Shown here piece after piece: positions 1-11,332 of a DNA stretch of 64,000 nucleotides. The translations under genes and the position numbers were made by a program. Every line of letters begins with the position of its first letter. Position 1 is the first letter of the stretch. The notes under the pieces are model-generated. The model did not search any database, had not been told where the DNA came from, and worked only from the letters and a program-made list of their open reading frames with translations. The stretch comes from Diphasiastrum complanatum (Eukaryota; Streptophyta; Lycopodiopsida; Lycopodiales; Lycopodiaceae). Location of the stretch: positions 45,204,087 through 45,268,086 of the forward strand of contig CM055092.1 in assembly GCA_029204225.1 (NCBI GenBank), given 5' to 3'.

Positions 1-444
1 TGCTCCAAATCTCTGACGTTGGGGCCCAAAAACTTGTTGAAAAACCAGATTTTCAGAAGCACTGGCAGCGCTGGCCCTGCTCCTCTTTTTTGGCTTCCAA
101 CTCGCTGAGAACCAGTGACTTTTTCCCTGGAAATCGGATGTAGGACTCTGACTGTACAGCGATGGAGGTGCTGGCTTCTTCCTACTCTAATTTCGCTGGG
201 AAAACTATAGAGAATCCTCTGAACTCAGTGAGAAACAGCTGTTTTTTCAGCGAGTTACCTACACTTGGAATCTAACTCCTTGCTACTGTGATTTCTCAGT
301 GGAAATCAGAAGTTTGAAGGCTGCTCCTACAGCGATCCTCCTCCTCTATTCCTCTCTGAGAATCTGAGAAACACTTCCTATCTTCTGATAGCTTTCTCTA
401 CTGCTGTCCTAAACTCCCTAGGATGGAGATGGCTCTGATACCAG
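1..444 (-). mobile_element. internal leader region of a minus-strand LTR retrotransposon (runs off left edge)
   Basis: The segment lies on the internal side of an LTR whose primer-binding site, gctctgatacca at 432-443, is the reverse complement of tggtatcagagc (initiator-Met tRNA type). No coding frame is visible in this 430 bp, as expected of a leader. Similar low-complexity text precedes the related LTR near 30.4 kb. Confidence 0.6.
432..443 (-). promoter_or_regulatory. primer-binding site (tRNA-iMet type)
   Basis: gctctgatacca is complementary to the usual plant LTR-element primer site tggtatcagagc, and it ends one base from the LTR start. It fixes the element's orientation as minus. Confidence 0.75.
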
Positions 445-802
445 TGTAATAGATCCTAACACCACAGTAGGGCAAACACTAACTGATCCACCCAACCTTG
501 CCTACTCCCTGATATAGAGTAAGCCCCTCCTAGCCCAGTGTGAGGACTGGTAGCATGCAACTGCCAAGTGTCGGCCATGTGGCACTGACGTGGCCGACTG
601 CACGTCGGGACCCAACTGGGGGCCCTATCCTGCTGACAGGGTCCCTAGGCTGTGTTAGGCCCGCCATAGCTATGGACCGTGCTGGGGCACACTACTCACA
701 CTGTCTTGCCCTGTTGGTCATGTACGCTGGACACGACCCTGACTGTGGTATCTGACCTATCTGTGTTCTCTAGGGTTTGGCACTGGTTACGAGCTCGTAA
801 CA
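445..802 (-). repeat. 5' LTR (358 bp) of the minus-strand retroelement
   Basis: The boundary starts TG (tgtaat) beside the primer-binding site and ends CA (ctcgtaaca). A related LTR with the same start, end and spacing to its primer site sits at 30448-30767. It abuts the hAT transposase remnant to its right. The ORF reading across it is not considered real. Confidence 0.65.
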
Positions 803-2162
803 CTCCCCCACCTCCTGTTCCTGCTCCTCCCCCTCAGCCTAATGCACATCCACCACTCGTTCCTCAGCCCACCGCACCACATCCTACCGCACCACCACAG
901 CCCACTGCACCACATCCCGCCCCTCCTCCTGCTACATCTATTCCAGTCGGTGCATTTCCACAGCGTCCTCCTGCAATCACTTAGATGACTCGCCCAGTGC
1001 AAACATACCGTTTTCTTCGCTCTGAGTCGGCTCCAGATGGTCTCTCACAGGACACTCAGGACATACCATCCACTTTCCCTACACATCAGGATGATTTGGA
1101 CTCCGATGATGAGGACGGTGATGGTAGACAGCATGGTGAGGCTGGTTCTTCTGGAGCTTCTTCGCCACCTTCTCTGCAGCCCCAGCATCCCCGCAGCCGC
1201 AGCATCCCCCTCAGCCACCTCAGGCCCAAACTCCCCCCCAGCCTCGGCACCCCCCTGCCACTGACATACCTCCTCCTGCTCCTCGTAGGGGTGCTTACCG
1301 CACTAGGGCATCTTCCAGCAAATCGTCTCGCAGCTCCCAGTATAGACAGCAGTCCATGGGGGAGTCTTTCCAGCCCCATCTTGAGGCCGAGGCCCAGCAG
1401 GCTGTGGCAAACATGATCTATGAGCTGAACCTACCATTTGCCATTGTTGACACGGAGTCCTTCAAGAGGGCTATAGCTGCAGTTGCTGCTGCAGGTCCAC
1501 GCTTCCGGCCACCCGTGGCTGAGGCTATCTGTACCACCTACCTTACGTCCAGGGTGGAGGATCTCACCACACAGATGATGCCTCTTAGGAAGGCCTGGGA
1601 GAGTTATGGGTACTCGATCATGTCTGATGGCTGGAGTGACACCCGCCGTCGGCCAGTGATCAACATACTGGTGTCGTGCTGCATGGGCACTATGTTCTAT
1701 CGGGCCGTTGATGCCAGTAGAGGTGGTGGGGTTATTGACGGACAGTTTACTCCTGCCATGCCAGAGGCTTCCACTCATAGACCCCTTCTCCCAGCAGGTT
1801 ACTATCCACGAGGAGCTGTCCTTCACCAACCTGCAGTACAGCCGTATTCATACACGCCGCCTACATTCAGGGTGCCTGCATCTCGTGCCACACCCATTCC
1901 TGCATCAGCAGCACCTCCTACTGCATCTGCTTCCACAGCACCAGCTCGTAGGCGTCCAAGAAGGCCTCCAGGATCTGGCATGGGGTCTTCTCAGAGAGGC
2001 AGAGGTCCTAGTCAGACAGTGGCACATAGACAGAGAGGGAGGCCGTGTGGCTCTGGTAGAGGTGCATCTCGCATCACTTTGTCAGGGACACAGATTCAGG
2101 GTGCGACAGAGGAGGATGAGTTGGATGATTTTGATGATTCGGATGCCACACAACCATTTTGA
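803..2162 (+). pseudogene. hAT-type transposase remnant (DUF659), internally deleted and frameshifted
   Basis: Proline-rich N-terminal coding text (803-984) is followed by acidic text in the same frame (985 on). The frame then shifts, and 1356-2162 stays open for 268 codons. This last part reads YELNLPFAIVDTESFKRA, YGYSIMSDGWSDTRRRPVIN and GTMFYRAVDAS, the DUF659 start of plant hAT transposases. After AVDAS the rest of DUF659 and the dimerisation domain are missing; Pro/Arg-rich text leads to a tail ending DDFDDSDATQPF typical of these proteins. The left side is cut by the LTR at 445-802. It cannot encode an active transposase. Confidence 0.75.
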
Positions 2163-2433
2163 GGACATGTCATGTACATTGTCATCTAGTTCATTGTTGT
2201 TCCATTCACACTGTTTTATTTTGAGGTCAGACCCCAGCCGTATGTGGCGAGCTCTATATGACGAGATTATATACAGAGCTCACTTGTTTTTGTAGATGGA
2301 TGGCTAGTTGATGTGGATTGTGTACTTATGAAATGGTTTACAGTCCTCCCCCTCTCTCTGTGTCCCTCTCTCTCTTATCAATCCCAGTAACTTTTTCAAC
2401 TTTTTTGGCCTTTTTGGCCATTAATTAGTTTAG

Positions 2434-2518
2434 AAAAAAAATGCCAAATTTTTTTCAGAAAAAAGCAGATGTGTAGGGAGACAAATCTGTTTTTTCTGAA
2501 AAAAATTTGGCATTTTTT
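2434..2518. repeat. near-perfect AT-rich hairpin, ~35-bp arms
   Basis: Arms 2434-2470 and 2485-2518 pair (aaaaaatgccaaattttttt opposite its complement), with one unpaired base and a 14-nt loop. It lies 3' of the hAT remnant and is probably part of its subterminal region or a small MITE. Confidence 0.7.
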
Positions 2519-2519
2519 A

Positions 2520-3238
2520 AGGATTTTTTTGGGCTGTTTTTGGGGGGAGACCAAAAAAAAAATTAATTAATTAATTAATTAATTCTGCCACGGTTCACAC
2601 GGTTCTGCTCTAAAAAAAATTATGAACCGTTAACGGTTCATTGATTCTATGGTTCAGAATCGACCTTTTCAGAATCGGATGAATCGGCATGAATAATTGT
2701 TTTGAACTGGGTCCTTCCAAAAGAATTGGCAAATGTTTTTTTTTTTTTTTTCATTCTTTTAGATATAATGCTAAAAAAATATCTAATGTATTATTTATAA
2801 TGTCTACAATGTGTTTAAAATCTCATAGATTTTAGATTGCTATTGAAAACATACATTTCAAAGTTCGCTATTGCTGGTAGAAAGCTGAAGCCTGAAACCA
2901 TATCTTAATTCAGCGTTCACAAATCACACGTGCACATAGCAATGCTAAATGGACACATTTCAAACTTCACAAACTAGATTGCATGCTCCAACTTCCGTTT
3001 AACATTGTAATTTATGATTTATTCATGATCCATCATCAAACATCCATCGATCACAGTATACTAAGATACTTATAATCAAAAACTCTGATCCTGTAACATG
3101 TATATACCGATAAATAAGCATAGTAGATCTGTAGTCTGTCGATTGTAATATAAAATTTTAAGCCTATTTTTTTATGTTTGTATGGAACCTGCATTACAGA
3201 TACACTAGATCCAATTTAAATTGAAAGGTCAAGTTACA
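2520..3238. other. non-coding stretch with (taat)n and palindrome
   Basis: Contains a poly-A/(taat)n tract near 2553-2584, an 18-bp perfect palindrome tgaaccgttaacggttca at 2623-2640, and several ttcagaatcg-type motifs to 2680 that look like hAT subterminal repeats. From 2740 to 3238 nothing recognisable apart from AT-rich DNA. Confidence 0.45.
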
Positions 3239-3298
3239 GAGCTGCTATCTGAATTGGACAAGGTGAAGACAGAGAGCAAGAAGATGGTTGGACTACTT
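3239..3298 (+). other. possible upstream ATRX coiled-coil exon or exon relic
   Basis: The + strand can be read as LLSELDKVKTESKKMVGLL after an acceptor-like ttacag. This resembles the coiled LDxLETES segment that I remember from the N-terminal part of plant ATRX. No good GT donor in the needed phase follows: the frame meets TGA shortly after, and the available donors (gtgaag, gttgga) leave a very short exon. It may be a small exon, an unspliced relic or chance. Transcript data would settle it. Confidence 0.25.
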
Positions 3299-3776
3299 AG
3301 AATATGAGCTCTTCAGGGCTTCTCGAAGATTGTTTCAATATATTTCGTAGCATTTTGTTAAGAAAATGATATTTGTCTAAAAAAAATAGTCCTCCATTTG
3401 GTTTCATAAAATTGACCTATCACGTTCTAGAATGGCCGTTTTGGAATGCTGAGAGGTCCAAGATATGTTCTGATGCACTATTATTTATAATCATGGGGCA
3501 CACTTTCTGAGAAATTTCTGTGTCTTAAATGTTGCTCCCTTCATTAGACTTAGATCTGTTTAAGTTAGATACTGTCAACTATGAGACAAATGCACTGTCC
3601 TTGCCACAATACGGTAATTGCTGGCCCTATGTCTACTGTGAATGCACCTTTTCTAGATAGGTTTTCAATGAAAATTTATTAGGTGGTTCAAATGCATACA
3701 TATGATTTCTGCTGTTTTTAAAAGATATTTAAAGGCAGATTTTAACAAGTTTTCTGTCTGTGTACATACTTTGTAG

Positions 3777-4185
3777 GCTCGCAAAGACCGTTCAACGTGG
3801 GCAAAGTCTAATATTTCAAATTCAAAGGACCCTGTGGCAGGTACCTCAGCCGCAATTACAGAGATTGGTTGTGCTTTTGTGGAGCAATTTGTGAGTCTTA
3901 GATCGGAATTTCCTGTGGTTTCAAACAAGATCAGTGCTTGCGAAACAGATTCTGCTCTGAAGCTTTCAAAAGATCGAGACATTATAGTGCTCAGTGATGA
4001 TGAAGGAGGCATCAATGGTGATTTTGAAATGAGAAAATCTACAGAGTCAAGCACTTCAAAGAAAAAATCTATCAGTCGAAAGGATTCTTCCATTCACTTA
4101 ATGGATGAGACACAGTTTAGTATAGTCACTGAAAATAAGGAGGAATGCAGGCTTCCCTCAATGCCCGTAGATAGTGCTGCAGTTG
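3777..4185 (+). CDS. ATRX: ATRX exon a: linker before the ADD domain
   Basis: It starts after a ttgtag acceptor in phase 0 with [10 protein letters not shown] and ends before gtgagt. It encodes a serine- and lysine-rich, probably disordered stretch with an acidic patch ([11 protein letters not shown]) resembling a SUMO-interacting or acidic linker motif. It is the first exon I can place with confidence. The following intron (4186-4270) is only 85 bp. Confidence 0.85.
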
Positions 4186-7100
4186 GTGAGTTACTGTTAA
4201 CATTTTTTGTGTTTGTTAAATTTGCCTTGGTCGTGGTAATACGTCCTCAAACGAGCTCGGTAATCATCAGGAGTTGATTGTGACATGGCAGATGGTGAAA
4301 AAGTTCGGGAAATCGAGGAAACTCCGAAGCTGCTTTGGGCTTCTTCAGGTTACCGTCACAGAAAGAAAATCAAAACGGCTGTGATTGATACAGACAGTGA
4401 TAGAGATGACAATGGATCCACAATCAAGACAACAGATCTGGAATGTGCCGATACTCTCCCTTTTCCAGATGAAACAAAAGACCTGTCAGGACACTTCAAG
4501 GGCCCTCATGCAGAAAGAAATGAGGCAAGGGAGACTGAGGTTGCTTCCTTCAAAAGTTCTAGGAAAAGATTAAGGCAGGGTAAACGGGGTTACGAATGCA
4601 CAATTTGTCTCAAGGGAGTGGCAAAGAGTCAGGTTTCGAGACATCCCATACTGGAGGTTATTGCTTGTAAAACTTGCAAGTGTGCATATGAAAGTGCCCC
4701 ATTCAGCAAGGTTCGTCATAACCATCCGTTACCAACATAATTTCAAAACTGGAAGTGTTACAGTTTTTCATTTCACTATTTTTGTAACATGTAGGACTCA
4801 AATTATAAGTTTTACACCTCTCTCTTGAGCTCAAAGATAATTGCTTACAGAAGCAGGAACTTGTATATGAACTTTTGAACTGTGTTATTATTCGATGTTG
4901 TATAGAGACAACTAAAAATGTTGGCCTTACACACTTCTAGCCTTTTCAACAGCACATACTTGTTGGTACTTGAATTTTAAAGTCTATATATATGTTTGAT
5001 GAACAGGATGAAGATGGTTCAGAGTGTGAATGCAGATGGTGTGGAGAGGGTGGGGAATTAGTCTGTTGTGATTTCTGCGACAAAGCATTTTGTGAACAGT
5101 GCATATCTCGGAATGTTGGTGAGGATAAGCTTAAAGAAATTCTGCAGATAGACTGGAAGTGCTTGTTTTGTGATGCTTCTCCATTGATATCTTTTGCACG
5201 CAAACTTCGAGAAGCTGAATCAGAAGGAAGTGATAGTCAACAAGCAGAGTCGGACGACGATCTTTCTGATGCTAAAGGTGCTGATATGATCCAACACCGG
5301 TAAGAATTTAAGACGGATTAGTCTTGTAAGCTGTGTTGGAGTTTTAATAAGATGGCAGTTGAACTCTTTCTTCTGGAGCTTGACGTACCTTTTCTTCCAC
5401 TTATAGTTTCTTGACATTTTATGACTGTTTAGAGTTGCCTGGTTGCCTGACATAGAACCCAACACAAAAGCAGCCACATAAACATGGACGAAAAACTGCC
5501 GTGTTAAAACAACAATGCTCACACACGGAATTATTAGCAAAGGAAATATCGATACTAGAAATGCTAGAGTTACTTGGCGTCTTAAAAGAAGCCCCTTTAG
5601 CTTGCCTCCTTTTCTTTGGGCATTCCTCTGCCACGTGACCTGGTTCCATGCAATTAAAGCATAGATTGTTGCTTCTAGCTTTAGTAAAGGTCACTTGGTC
5701 CATAGCAGATCTTTTCTTTGAGTTACTAGGACCTGAAGGTGCCTCCTTCGCCTTGTCTTTTCCTTTCTTTTAAAAAAACGGTTTTTTACCCTTTGCTTCG
5801 GGTTGAACACTAGGCTTAGGCCGCTGATAATCTCTAGGCAATCCTAGAATAAAATGCACTTTCACCAAAAGAGGATCTATTCTAGTGGCAAAACGAGAAT
5901 ATACCTCTTGAAACTCTTGCAAGTACTGATCAAGGGGCCGGTTCCCCATCTGAAGCAATATCACAAACATGACCTGTAAAGGAAATCCTTATGGAAGTTT
6001 CGTATAAAAGTGCAGAGAGGCAAGAGATGCAAGAAACAAAGAAAACAAGCTTGCATTGGCACCTGCAATCCAAGAGATTGCAGTATCTAATGAAAGAATG
6101 AAATAAAAGTTTGTTGCTACATTGGTCGAGAAGTCTCAAGGACCTTGTTTCTATGATCTTCCTCCTGTTTTTCATATACACGTGCACAATTTAAAATCTT
6201 TTCACAAAACAAAGTGGAAGAACTAAAATCCTGCTCCAGTCCTCTCCTCTCCATACAAAGCTGCAAGGACCTTAGGACCACACTCCAAGAAGAATGGAGA
6301 GGTGCAGATGAATCTTCCATCAGGAAAATGAGAGCAGTCAATAGTACTAGCTCCTGGATGGAAGATGCAAAGAGTGTCTAGGAAAATATAATCCTTTTAG
6401 CTCCAACATATAGAATAAGAAGCAATATCAAAACATGACCTGTAAAGGAAATCCTTATGGAAGTTTTGTATAAAAGTGCAGAGAGGCAAGAGATGCAAGA
6501 AACAAAGAAAACAAGCTTGTATTGGCACTGGAAATCCAAGAGATTGCAGTATCTACTAATGAAAGAAGAGAAATAAAAGTTTGTTGCTACATTGGTCGAG
6601 AAGTCTCAAGGACCTTGTTTCTATGATCTTCCTCCTGTTTTTCATATACACGTGCACAATTCTGAGCTGTAGCAAAATCTTTTCACAAAACAAAGTTGAA
6701 GAAATAAAATCCTGCTCTCCAGCCCCTTCCTCTCCATACAAAGTTGCAAGGACCTTGGACCACACTCCAAGAAGAATGGAGAGGTGCAGATGAGTCTTCC
6801 AACAGGAAAATGAGAGGAGTCAATAGTACTAGCTCCTAGAGTTGTCAGGTGTAGCGCCCTCATGAAGCTGGACCCCAACTTGTGGGAGTCGTGCATGCAT
6901 TTCAAATTTAGAATCAATAGCTATCTAGTTCCCATGCATTCAGAAATCTCTATAAGCTGATACTGCTTAAAACTGTGGTTATGTAATATTTTCCTACATA
7001 ACTAGTATGCATGTGCGTGGATCCCTGCATGCACGAAGCTTACTATGTTGAGTTTATCTTGCAGCCTAAGAGGTCTGAACTCAGAACTACACTGCACATC

Positions 7101-10100
7101 CATGCTATACGCTTGAATAGGATTTAAAACATTACTAACCTTAGTACTGTGATAGTTAACCATTTGAATGAGTACCAAAGATTATTTTCAATAGCGGTAA
7201 ACTGGTAACTGTATAATAAGTCAGTGAGCAGGTAGTCCCTTGTTTACTCTCACGGTTTGTTAAAGTGCAAAGGCTTCTCATTTCACTATGAATTGATTTA
7301 ATATGTTTGGTGCTTTCATGCAACTGGTGAAGGCATCAAATCCGCACAACAGTCATCATTAGTATAACTATGTATTACTATGAAAAGCATAATAACATGT
7401 CAAATAATTTGGGGTGCAATGGTGTCACGATGTGGCCCGAATTTTATTTATAATCTAAGGCACTTCAATGTTTTTGCTGTGGACTACATGATTGGAGATT
7501 TCTTTATCCTGCACAATTACAGATCGTACCTTTTGTGGGTTGATAGTTACACTAGTTCTATTTAAATATGCTCAATGTTTGCAGCACCCCATATACTTTG
7601 ATGGGCTGGACTGTCCAAATTATCTATTTAAATTTGTCCTGATAGTGTGTCCCTAAACATTCATGAGGCTGTGACAAGGGTTCTATTCTTCCATATTTTG
7701 GCATGATAATGCCAATAAAAAGATTCTGAAGTTCAACAGCATTCTGAAAGGTTTTTGGTCCTGAAATCATGTGCTGATGGATTGAAGCTGAAGATGATGG
7801 AACTTGTCAAGTGTTGATTGTGGATGCCTAAGGTCTTCTGCTGGATGAATGGTACATGATCATTTAGGAAAACGCTTGTAGCAAGACATCAAAGCACAAA
7901 CATAGATTCTCGGAAAAGTCTTTCACAGATGTAGTCATTTTACCTTGAGTGATTCTAGAAAATTTTAGTAATTATCCCTGGTCTCTCGAAAATGTTTCAA
8001 GAGTGCAGGCATATGCATAATGCCATCCTGCATCTGTTCTTTTTCTGCTAAATGAGGTGTCATACTTGTTTTCTGTATGTGTAAAAGGTTATTTGGATTA
8101 TTTACCTTATATCATGTCTTTTACTTTCAGAAAAGTATCCCGACGGAGAAACATTCGGAAAGTCATGGATGATGAAGAGCTTAGTGAACAGACAAAGATA
8201 AAGATACTTCTTGAAAAGGTTCAATCTTTCATTTAAACATAATAGGTGGTGCATTTCTGGTTTCTAATAGGGTTACTCTGTGTAATTGTCCTCTTGGTTA
8301 GATTAAGATTTTTTGTGGGCATTGATAGTGGCAAAAACTTTCAAAAGCATGTGATTTCGCTGCTAAAACATCAAATTTTTTATCAGGAACGTCAAGATCG
8401 CCTACAGAAGTGGTATGAAAGCGCAAAGGAAAATAACAGCTCTAAAATGTCAAAGAATCTCCATGCAACAGCTGTAAATCAAACAAGAAACAGTGATGAG
8501 CAACATCAGTTTTGTGATGCTGATTGCAAAATGAAGGGCTGTATTGTTAATGGAGCAAGAGCACCAACTGAAGAAATAGTTCGAATTCCACCTAGCATTT
8601 CGAAGTCTTTAAGACCTCATCAGGTATGATTAAGTTCTTACAGAGTCTAGCAGAGTTCTTGCAAGGCCTAAACAGTCAATCATAGAGGTACAATCAGTAT
8701 GTAAACTTGATGTTAAATAAATATGCCCAAAGTTGGACTCTTACAAATCTGAGTTTCTTACAATGTCAACATTTCAACAGAGGCATGTCTGTTGTATAGC
8801 GTTTTGTAATGAAAAGGCCATAGTGCAGATGTTGCCAAATGTTTCCCACCTTTCAGAACTGGCGGCTCAGGCAGTTTAAATTGAGGTCTACCAAAAAGAA
8901 GTGGAAAGAATCGACCTATTTGTTACAATGCCAATTTTGTATAGTGATTTGTCATGCATTTCACATGATTTACTTATTAGACTACTTAAACTATACAGAA
9001 CAGTCACGACTCACTACAATGGCCACTGGCAAGTGCTGACTCCTAAGTGCACATAATAATAGACTAAGTTTTATTTTTAATTTTTAGTTCTAAGTGCTAA
9101 TTCTTTTCAACTTTCTCTATCTTTCATCCCACAACTTAGATTATACCATTTCCCCAACATCTCTGTCTGATCATTCCTCCCTCTCTTTCCAACGTGGTTT
9201 TTCCCATATACCTTCACCCACAACTAGCACTCATCCTGATCCCATGCTACAATACACCTTTGGTCCTTCTTATGCTCCTTCATACCAAAAATCAATTTGC
9301 TTTCTCCTCTCAAGTATGCCATATGATAGTGGATTGCAAACACATGTCACTTTCCTTTCCTCCTCACTTCACATTGCTTGCTCCCTCCATTGCTTTCCTT
9401 ACTAAATTATATAAGTCAAAATCTTGTTTCACCTTTCTTCCTGATACATGGTACGACACTGAATGTAGACAGTCCCATCTACTTGTCATCCACAGTCAAA
9501 CTTCTTCCTCACATCTCCTTCATGATATCAAGAAACGATACAATTTCCTTCTTTGCTGCAAGAAGCATGGAAGCTGAAAACAAGAGACTCATTGACCTCC
9601 TGTACAACTCCTTGTTAGGATCCTTTTGGCATGGACTCCTCCCACGAGCACTCCCTCCTCCTTTGACCTATCTCTACATCTGTACCCAATATGCTGCCAC
9701 TTTAAATACAATGCTCACCACACCTATTTCTGTACCCACCAATGTTTTTTAGTTCTCTTAGATATATCATTCATGAGAGTAGAACTTTGTCTATTTTTGA
9801 TGGTTTAGTCTTTTGATCTAGTAGCTGTCTGTTTTCTGGCGACATTTATATGCTCTTTTTTAGAATTTATCATGCTTGAGATGTACTTATTTGGTCTTAT
9901 GGGCCTTTTGTTATCAAAAGACATTAATAAAGTTTTCTTTCTTTCTTTCTCTATATCATGATGCTATTGACTGTGTTTGAGATATTGAAGACCTCGAAGC
10001 TGAGCTTCTCGTCGAGGCTACCATTATCCCATAGATGCCCAGCGTTTCTGAAACGCGTTTCAGAATCACGGTTCAGAAACGCGTTTCTGAAATTTTAAAG

Positions 10101-11277
10101 AAAATTCCAGAAACTTTTTTTTTTTTTTTTGGTTTTTTTTGGGGCAATATGGGTATCAGATGAAAGCTCTAATTAAGAGCATAGTTACTGTGTAATTTGC
10201 CGACTGTTTCGGGTGCAGGATGGTCTAGTTCAGGTGCATTAATCCATGTTGGGTTCTGTCAAGGATAAAAATTCAAAACTAACCTCTAGCCTGTTCGTTA
10301 CGATCACAGATGGTCCCAGTTAAGTGTGTTTTCACTCAGGGAGTTGGAAGGCCAAATCAGGAAGACCCTGCCGTTGGGGGGCGTTGCCCCCCAAACCCCC
10401 CACTGGGGGGCTACCACCCCCCGGACCCCCTGCTTCTCGGGGGGCTACAGTTATGGACTCGGCTCATTACATTCGCCGCATCCATTTACATTTACTTTAC
10501 TTTATGCATAAGCAGGCTTTGGGCCCTTTTTATTCATTAGTGACACTTAGACTATATGGTTGGCCTTTGGCCTTATTACTCCTTATTAGGCCATTTGGAC
10601 ATATTACTGGAGAGTGGGGGCCTTCTTGGAGGGCGCACTATTTTCCCTCCCAGTTGGGCCCTAGCCACCGGAAGCTTCCTTTTAGGGCTTCCTCTTGGCT
10701 ATAAGTAGGGAAACTGTGTCATTTGTTATTCAGCTGATGATATTGATCTCTCTCTTTAGTCTCCTTAATCTCTCTCTTTCCTGCTTTCTAGGGTTAAGTC
10801 TTGCTTATGTGCTGCTTTCATAGCTTAAGTCCTGCTTATGTGATGCTTTCATAGCTTAGCTTTAGATCAGCTGTGGCTTTATTCGTAACTTGGTATCAGA
10901 GCACTTTCCTGTGCACTACTTTTTCAGATTTAGTAGAGGCTGTCCAGCGCCCTACTAACCCATCACTTTTGTCGATTTTTTTAGCAGATTTCTATCGTTT
11001 TTTCAGATTTAGTAGAAGCTGTCCAGCGCCCTACTAACCCATCACTTTCGTCGATTTTTTCATCAGATTTCCATCGTTTTTCTAGATTTGGTAGAGGCTG
11101 GCCAGCGCCCTACTACCTTGTCACTTTCGGGACTTGCTGCCCATTTCGTGGCTTGATTGGAAGCTGTCCAGGGCCCTACTTCATCACCATTTTCAGCGGT
11201 TTTCTCCATTTTTTTCCAGGTTTATGTGCGGATTTTGGTAGCTGCTGCCCAGCACCCATTTTCAGCTTGGATCTTCA

Positions 11278-11332
<55 letters not shown>

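Noticed and set aside
432-443. Sequences resembling tRNA 3' ends as possible tRNA genes
   Set aside because: Only the 12-nt primer-binding complement is present; no cloverleaf.
540-755. Frames inside the LTR at 445-802
   Set aside because: They cross LTR boundaries and have no homology to known proteins.
4946-5203. Minus-strand open frames over ATRX exons (also 3665-4093, 42040-42279, 42572-42997)
   Set aside because: Antisense shadows of real + strand exons with zinc-finger or helicase motifs.
5278-5283. Donor gtgctg for ATRX exon c
   Set aside because: It would break the frame into exon d; gtaaga at 5300 restores HR-KVSRRR.
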